Below are positions 6,322 through 8,699 of a DNA stretch of 8,699 bases, in pieces. Positions within the stretch are counted from its first letter, which is position 1; each line of letters starts with the position of its first letter. Source of the DNA: Chloroflexota bacterium (GTDB lineage Bacteria; Chloroflexota; Dehalococcoidia; UBA3495); assembly GCA_022563275.1 (NCBI GenBank), contig JADFNR010000137.1, forward strand, positions 1 to 8,699, read 5' to 3'. Below the pieces are notes generated by a model. It was not told the DNA's origin. It worked only from the letters and a program-made list of their open reading frames with translations, and made no database searches. Both the position numbers and the translations under genes were made by a program.

Positions 6322-7386
6322 CTACGGACTAAATAAAGCCAGGCATTTGTTGGAGTTGAAGACGTAGGTCTCTACGTAGTCCAATATCTCCGGTTTGCGG
6401 CCCAACTCCTGCATGGCCCCGGCCAGGCACATCCAGTTCAGCAATTCCTGTTGACCGGCGTCCTCTATCTGATCGGTGGAGATACGTTTCCAGGCATCGT
6501 AATCCCCGTCGCGCAGTTCCTCGAACCTTGCGTAGTCCGACTCAATGTCCGGCCACAGGTAATGATTCTTGGGCGTGAGGAAGGCGTGGGACCAGCTTGA
6601 TGACGCCACCAGGGCCACCCGGTACGGGCTGTCTTTCATGACCCTGGCAGTGGCGGCGCCAAGCTCCATGCAGCGTTTGGGAGACGGACCGGGCGGGTCA
6701 AAGGGCAGTTCGACGCCGTTCACTTTCTGGGTGACGGCCCCGCCACGGTTTCGAATCACATTGCTGCCATAGCAGTTCACGGCGATGGGCAGGACCGGAT
6801 AATCGAAGCCCTTGCGGTCATAGTCCAAGTAGAGCAGGGTGTTCAAGAAAGCGTGGCCCAGGCCGTTCTCATGGAGCGGCTTGTAGGCGTAGGCGACGTC
6901 GAATCCCTCATTGATCAGCCCGGTGGCCAGGGCGCGCCCCGCCTGCGGGGCGCCTTGATAAACGAACTTCTTGTCTTGGGCCTCGTCCCACACATTGCGC
7001 CGGAAGCTGCCGTCGTGGTTGGTGAAGGGCATGCCTTCAAACTGATCGTAGGCCAGAACGCAGAAGGGTGGGATGATGTCCTCTTTGAAGTTCTCGTACT
7101 GGTCGTCGCCCCAGATCAGGACGAGGTCGGGTTTGAAGTCATCGATGGCCGTGCGTATCTTCCGGAACCCTTTTAGCAGCCGTTCCCGGTGTTGCCCGGC
7201 CGACTTCAAGCCCTCGTCTTCGCCGTACTCGATACGCATGGGCTCGGGCCAGCTGGTGGGGTTCTTCATCTCCTCGGGGACCTTGTCGTTGTGCGCCAAG
7301 GTGTTGGTCAGAGGGAAGCCCCGGTCTTCGTCGGGGGTGATCAGCGGAGGGTAATGGGTGGTGCCGACTCCTAATATCTCGCCCAT
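6322..7386 (-). CDS. LigB-type class III extradiol dioxygenase homologue, copy B
   Basis: 354 residues; ATG 7386 is preceded by a near-ideal AGGAGG (7398-7393) at six bases, the strongest ribosome site in the window. It has the same key residues as copy A: H11 (GTTHYPPL), Gln96 in place of LigB's second iron His (WGDDQYENF), H178 (GLGHAF), H267 (SSWSHAF) and E314 (QQELLNW). The two copies share long identical blocks, for example at GSN-IIRNRGGA and DPPGPSPKRCMELGAATAR, and differ mostly in the region 20-65 and around 118-160, which may shape the substrate pocket. It is the first gene of the - strand operon (copy B, copy A, Rieske), with its own promoter candidate. A ring-cleaving dioxygenase is the family call; the altered metal site leaves the reaction uncertain. 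Confidence 0.9.
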   Translation of the reverse strand: MGEILGVGTTHYPPLITPDEDRGFPLTNTLAHNDKVPEEMKNPTSWPEPMRIEYGEDEGLKSAGQHRERLLKGFRKIRTAIDDFKPDLVLIWGDDQYENFKEDIIPPFCVLAYDQFEGMPFTNHDGSFRRNVWDEAQDKKFVYQGAPQAGRALATGLINEGFDVAYAYKPLHENGLGHAFLNTLLYLDYDRKGFDYPVLPIAVNCYGSNVIRNRGGAVTQKVNGVELPFDPPGPSPKRCMELGAATARVMKDSPYRVALVASSSWSHAFLTPKNHYLWPDIESDYARFEELRDGDYDAWKRISTDQIEDAGQQELLNWMCLAGAMQELGRKPEILDYVETYVFNSNKCLALFSP

Positions 7387-7449
7387 GGTCTGCCTCCTGA
7401 TGACTGTTGATCAGCCATCGCTCGATGTTAAGTATCGCGATTTCGTATG

Positions 7450-7478
7450 GTTGTAACAGAGGGCATTGGTAGTGTCAA
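7450..7478 (-). promoter_or_regulatory. Candidate sigma-70-type promoter of the dioxygenase operon
   Basis: On the - strand a perfect TTGACA (7478-7473) is followed after 17 bases by TACAAC (7455-7450, 4 of 6 to TATAAT). A transcript start near 7443 would give a leader of about 57 bases before ATG 7386. An 8-base palindrome ATCGCGAT (7434-7441) lies just past the expected start and could be an operator. Confidence 0.5.
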
Positions 7479-7554
7479 GAATTTTTGGGGCGTGATACAT
7501 AGCAAACGGCACGAATGTCGTTTCTGACGACGAAATGCGGTTAATCGCCCCTGG

Positions 7555-7583
7555 TTGTTCCTGAGGGCGGGCGCATTGATAAT
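7555..7583 (+). promoter_or_regulatory. Candidate promoter of the right-hand methyltransferase gene
   Basis: TTGTTC (7555-7560, 3 of 6 to the -35 consensus) and GATAAT (7578-7583, 5 of 6 to the -10 consensus) are 17 bases apart, ending 32 bases before ATG 7616. The -35 box is weak. Together with 7450-7478 it makes the 229-base gap (7387-7615) a divergent promoter region. Confidence 0.35.
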
Positions 7584-7584
7584 A

Positions 7585-7596
7585 AGGTCCAGACCT
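7585..7596. promoter_or_regulatory. Operator-like inverted repeat next to the methyltransferase promoter
   Basis: AGGTC (7585-7589) and GACCT (7592-7596) are perfect reverse complements around CA. The repeat starts two bases after the candidate -10 box, where a bound repressor would block transcription. The GGTC/GACC arms resemble the style of GntR-family sites, but no regulator gene is in the window. A second, weaker repeat, GTCGT (7517-7521) and ACGAC (7527-7531), lies upstream. Confidence 0.25.
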
Positions 7597-7615
7597 GACC
7601 GAAGGGTGAACAAAG

Positions 7616-8482
7616 ATGGGTGCAGTCGCAGATTACGCGGCCCTGATCGACGCCGTGGATTCCCAGCGGGAAAGGCTCCAAGGGCCACGCCATTCGGACT
7701 TTTGGGGTGGGGAGACCGCAAGCCGGTTTCGGGCCGATCCCAGGCGTCAGATGGAAGACAATTATGAAATACTCACTGCATTCGTGAGGCCGGATGACGT
7801 GTTCGTGGATGTCGGCGGCGGCGCGGGAAGACTCAGCCTTCCCATGGCGCTCCGCTGCCGCCAGGTGATCAACGTCGACCCCTCTCCTGGCATGGGCCAA
7901 GAGTTTCAAGAGTCGGCTGTCGAGGCTGGGATCGCCAACGCCGATTTTGTGCTATCCGGCTGGCTGGATTCGGACGGCGTGCGAGGGGACGTGGTCCACG
8001 CCGCCAACGTGACCTATTTCGTTCGCGACATCGGCCTATTCGCCGCCAAATTGGAAGCCGCCGCCAGGCGCCGGGTTATTATCACCATGTGGAGCGTGGC
8101 CAACCCGATGCACAACGCCGCATTATTCAAGATGGTCTACGGCGAAGAGCAGACCATGGTCCCCGGCCACGCTCAGTTGCTGCCGGCTCTTTGGGAGATG
8201 GGTATCCTACCAGACGTCCGGTTTCTTCCCCAGGTGGCGACAATCGATGGCGTACCCCAAGCTCCAGCATATCCCCAAAGCAGTGAGGATGCCGTGGAGA
8301 TGGCATTGGAGGGCATCTGGCTGGCGCCCCAACACCGGGACCGGGCCGAGGCCGTTGTGCGGGGGAATTTCGATGAACTGTTCCAGCAAGAGCCGGAGGG
8401 CTTCATACCCCAGTGGCTGCCGGACGCCCGTGAGGTTTTCATCACCTGGGAGCCCGGCCAACACCGGGACAACATCGGATGA
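7616..8482 (+). CDS. Class I SAM-dependent methyltransferase
   Basis: 288 residues, starting at ATG 7616 with GAAGGG (7601-7606) nine bases upstream. The SAM-binding motif I is VFVDVGGGAGRLSLP (62-76), motif II is VINVDPSPGM (84-93), and a DVVHAANVTYFV segment (125-136) corresponds to motif IV, followed by RRVIITMWS (152-160) as the next strand. There is an N-terminal extension of about 55 residues rich in charged residues and a C-terminal half with no recognised domain. There is no signal peptide or membrane segment. The substrate is unknown. It shows no obvious similarity beyond the fold to the methyltransferase at 3005-3721. It is divergent from the dioxygenase operon, sharing the intergenic region, which may mean common control. 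Confidence 0.88.
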   Translation: MGAVADYAALIDAVDSQRERLQGPRHSDFWGGETASRFRADPRRQMEDNYEILTAFVRPDDVFVDVGGGAGRLSLPMALRCRQVINVDPSPGMGQEFQESAVEAGIANADFVLSGWLDSDGVRGDVVHAANVTYFVRDIGLFAAKLEAAARRRVIITMWSVANPMHNAALFKMVYGEEQTMVPGHAQLLPALWEMGILPDVRFLPQVATIDGVPQAPAYPQSSEDAVEMALEGIWLAPQHRDRAEAVVRGNFDELFQQEPEGFIPQWLPDAREVFITWEPGQHRDNIG

Positions 8483-8489
8483 CCCCATC

Positions 8490-8518
8490 TTGTTACCGGG
8501 CCCGCCAGCGGGGATAAT
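8490..8518 (+). promoter_or_regulatory. Candidate promoter of the LsrF-like aldolase gene
   Basis: TTGTTA (8490-8495, 4 of 6 to TTGACA) is 17 bases from GATAAT (8513-8518, 5 of 6 to TATAAT), immediately after the methyltransferase stop. This would give a leader of roughly 80 bases. It suggests the aldolase gene is transcribed on its own as well as, or instead of, by read-through. Confidence 0.4.
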
Positions 8519-8545
8519 GTCTCCGGCACCGCGGTCAACATAAGA

Positions 8546-8571
8546 CTGGTTTAACCAGGGGCCAAGGCCCC
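8546..8571 (+). promoter_or_regulatory. Two abutting inverted repeats in the leader of the LsrF-like gene
   Basis: CTGGTT (8546-8551) and AACCAG (8553-8558) surround a single T, a 13-base operator-like symmetry. Sharing base 8558, GGGGCC (8558-8563) and GGCCCC (8566-8571) form a second repeat around AA. The second could fold as a GC hairpin but is followed by AAAAGACAC, not a T-run, so it is not a clear terminator. Because they overlap, the two could form mutually exclusive structures. Confidence 0.3.
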
Positions 8572-8603
8572 AAAAGACACATTAAGCGAAGCGAGGTATG
8601 GAT

Positions 8604-8699
8604 ATGGACTGGGGAATGGCGAACCGAATGGCGCGGTTGATCCAACCCGACGGCCATTGCATGTTCTTGCCCATCGACCATGGGTATTTCCAGGGCCCG
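8604..8699 (+). CDS. LsrF-like class I aldolase (DeoC/FbaB family), N-terminal fragment; 3' end outside window
   Basis: Thirty-two codons are visible. MDWGMANRMARL followed by a short Gly turn and then IDHGYFQGP closely matches the N-terminus of LsrF (autoinducer-2 degradation) and related class I fructose-bisphosphate or 2-amino-3,7-dideoxy-hept-6-ulosonate aldolases, where the DHGYFQGP segment forms part of the (beta/alpha)8 barrel's phosphate/substrate site. I chose ATG 8604 because GAGG (8593-8596) is seven bases upstream; ATG 8598, two codons earlier in frame, would leave only one base. The catalytic Schiff-base Lys lies beyond the window, so activity cannot be judged. The E. coli LsrF N-terminus is longer, so this is a short-N-terminus member. 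No other lsr genes are in the window. Confidence 0.75.
   Translation, partial: MDWGMANRMARLIQPDGHCMFLPIDHGYFQGP

Noticed and set aside
843..7386. Assignment of the region to steroid or carbazole degradation specifically
   Set aside because: Only family-level resemblance is visible; the genes diagnostic of either pathway are absent from the window.
8558..8571. GC-rich hairpin as an intrinsic terminator of the right-hand methyltransferase
   Set aside because: The loop is tiny and it is followed by AAAAGACAC, not a T-run; it also lies close to the next gene's ribosome site.

Overview
The window is about 60% GC bacterial DNA and is densely coding. It looks like a catabolic region from an environmental bacterium. 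The mix of a CaiB/BaiF CoA-transferase, a thiolase-fold enzyme with its DUF35 partner, a Rieske oxygenase and LigB-like dioxygenases fits lineages rich in aromatic or recalcitrant-carbon degradation genes. Chloroflexota of the SAR202/Dehalococcoidia type is my best guess, but it rests on gene content and style, not on a marker gene. There is no rRNA, tRNA, CRISPR array, transposase or integrase.

Left block (1-3721, all + strand). It opens with the C-terminal two thirds of a class III CoA-transferase that runs off the left edge. After a well-formed promoter candidate (757-785) come a thiolase-superfamily protein (843-2063) and, five bases later, a DUF35 zinc-ribbon/OB-fold protein (2069-2575). 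This pair resembles the Ltp2/ChsH2-DUF35 retro-aldolases that cut acyl-CoA side chains: the thiolase catalytic positions are replaced, two of them by tyrosine. A small HAD phosphatase-like protein (TTG start) and a class I SAM methyltransferase with an unclear start follow.

Middle block (3718-7386, all - strand, read right to left). Two tandem LigB-type class III extradiol dioxygenase homologues (7386-6322, then 6166-5108) are followed by a Rieske oxygenase large subunit (5046-3718) related to carbazole dioxygenase and KshA-type enzymes. A sigma-70-like promoter with a perfect TTGACA box and a strong AGGAGG ribosome-binding site precede the first gene. The 155-base gap between the paralogues is packed with inverted repeats. 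The Rieske gene and the left-block methyltransferase converge and share the bases CTAG as overlapping stop codons.

Right block (7616-8699, + strand). A second, unrelated-looking class I SAM methyltransferase is divergent from the dioxygenase operon. It is followed by the first 32 codons of an LsrF-like class I aldolase that runs off the right edge.

Working model (inference): an organic acid is activated by CoA transfer, its side chain is shortened by retro-aldol cleavage, and ring carbons are hydroxylated by the Rieske enzyme and opened by the extradiol enzymes. The most interesting points are that both extradiol paralogues appear to carry Gln where LigB has its second iron-binding His, that the aldolase pair has a rewired thiolase active site, and that the Rieske catalytic motif is one residue shorter than usual. 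The substrate cannot be told from sequence alone.
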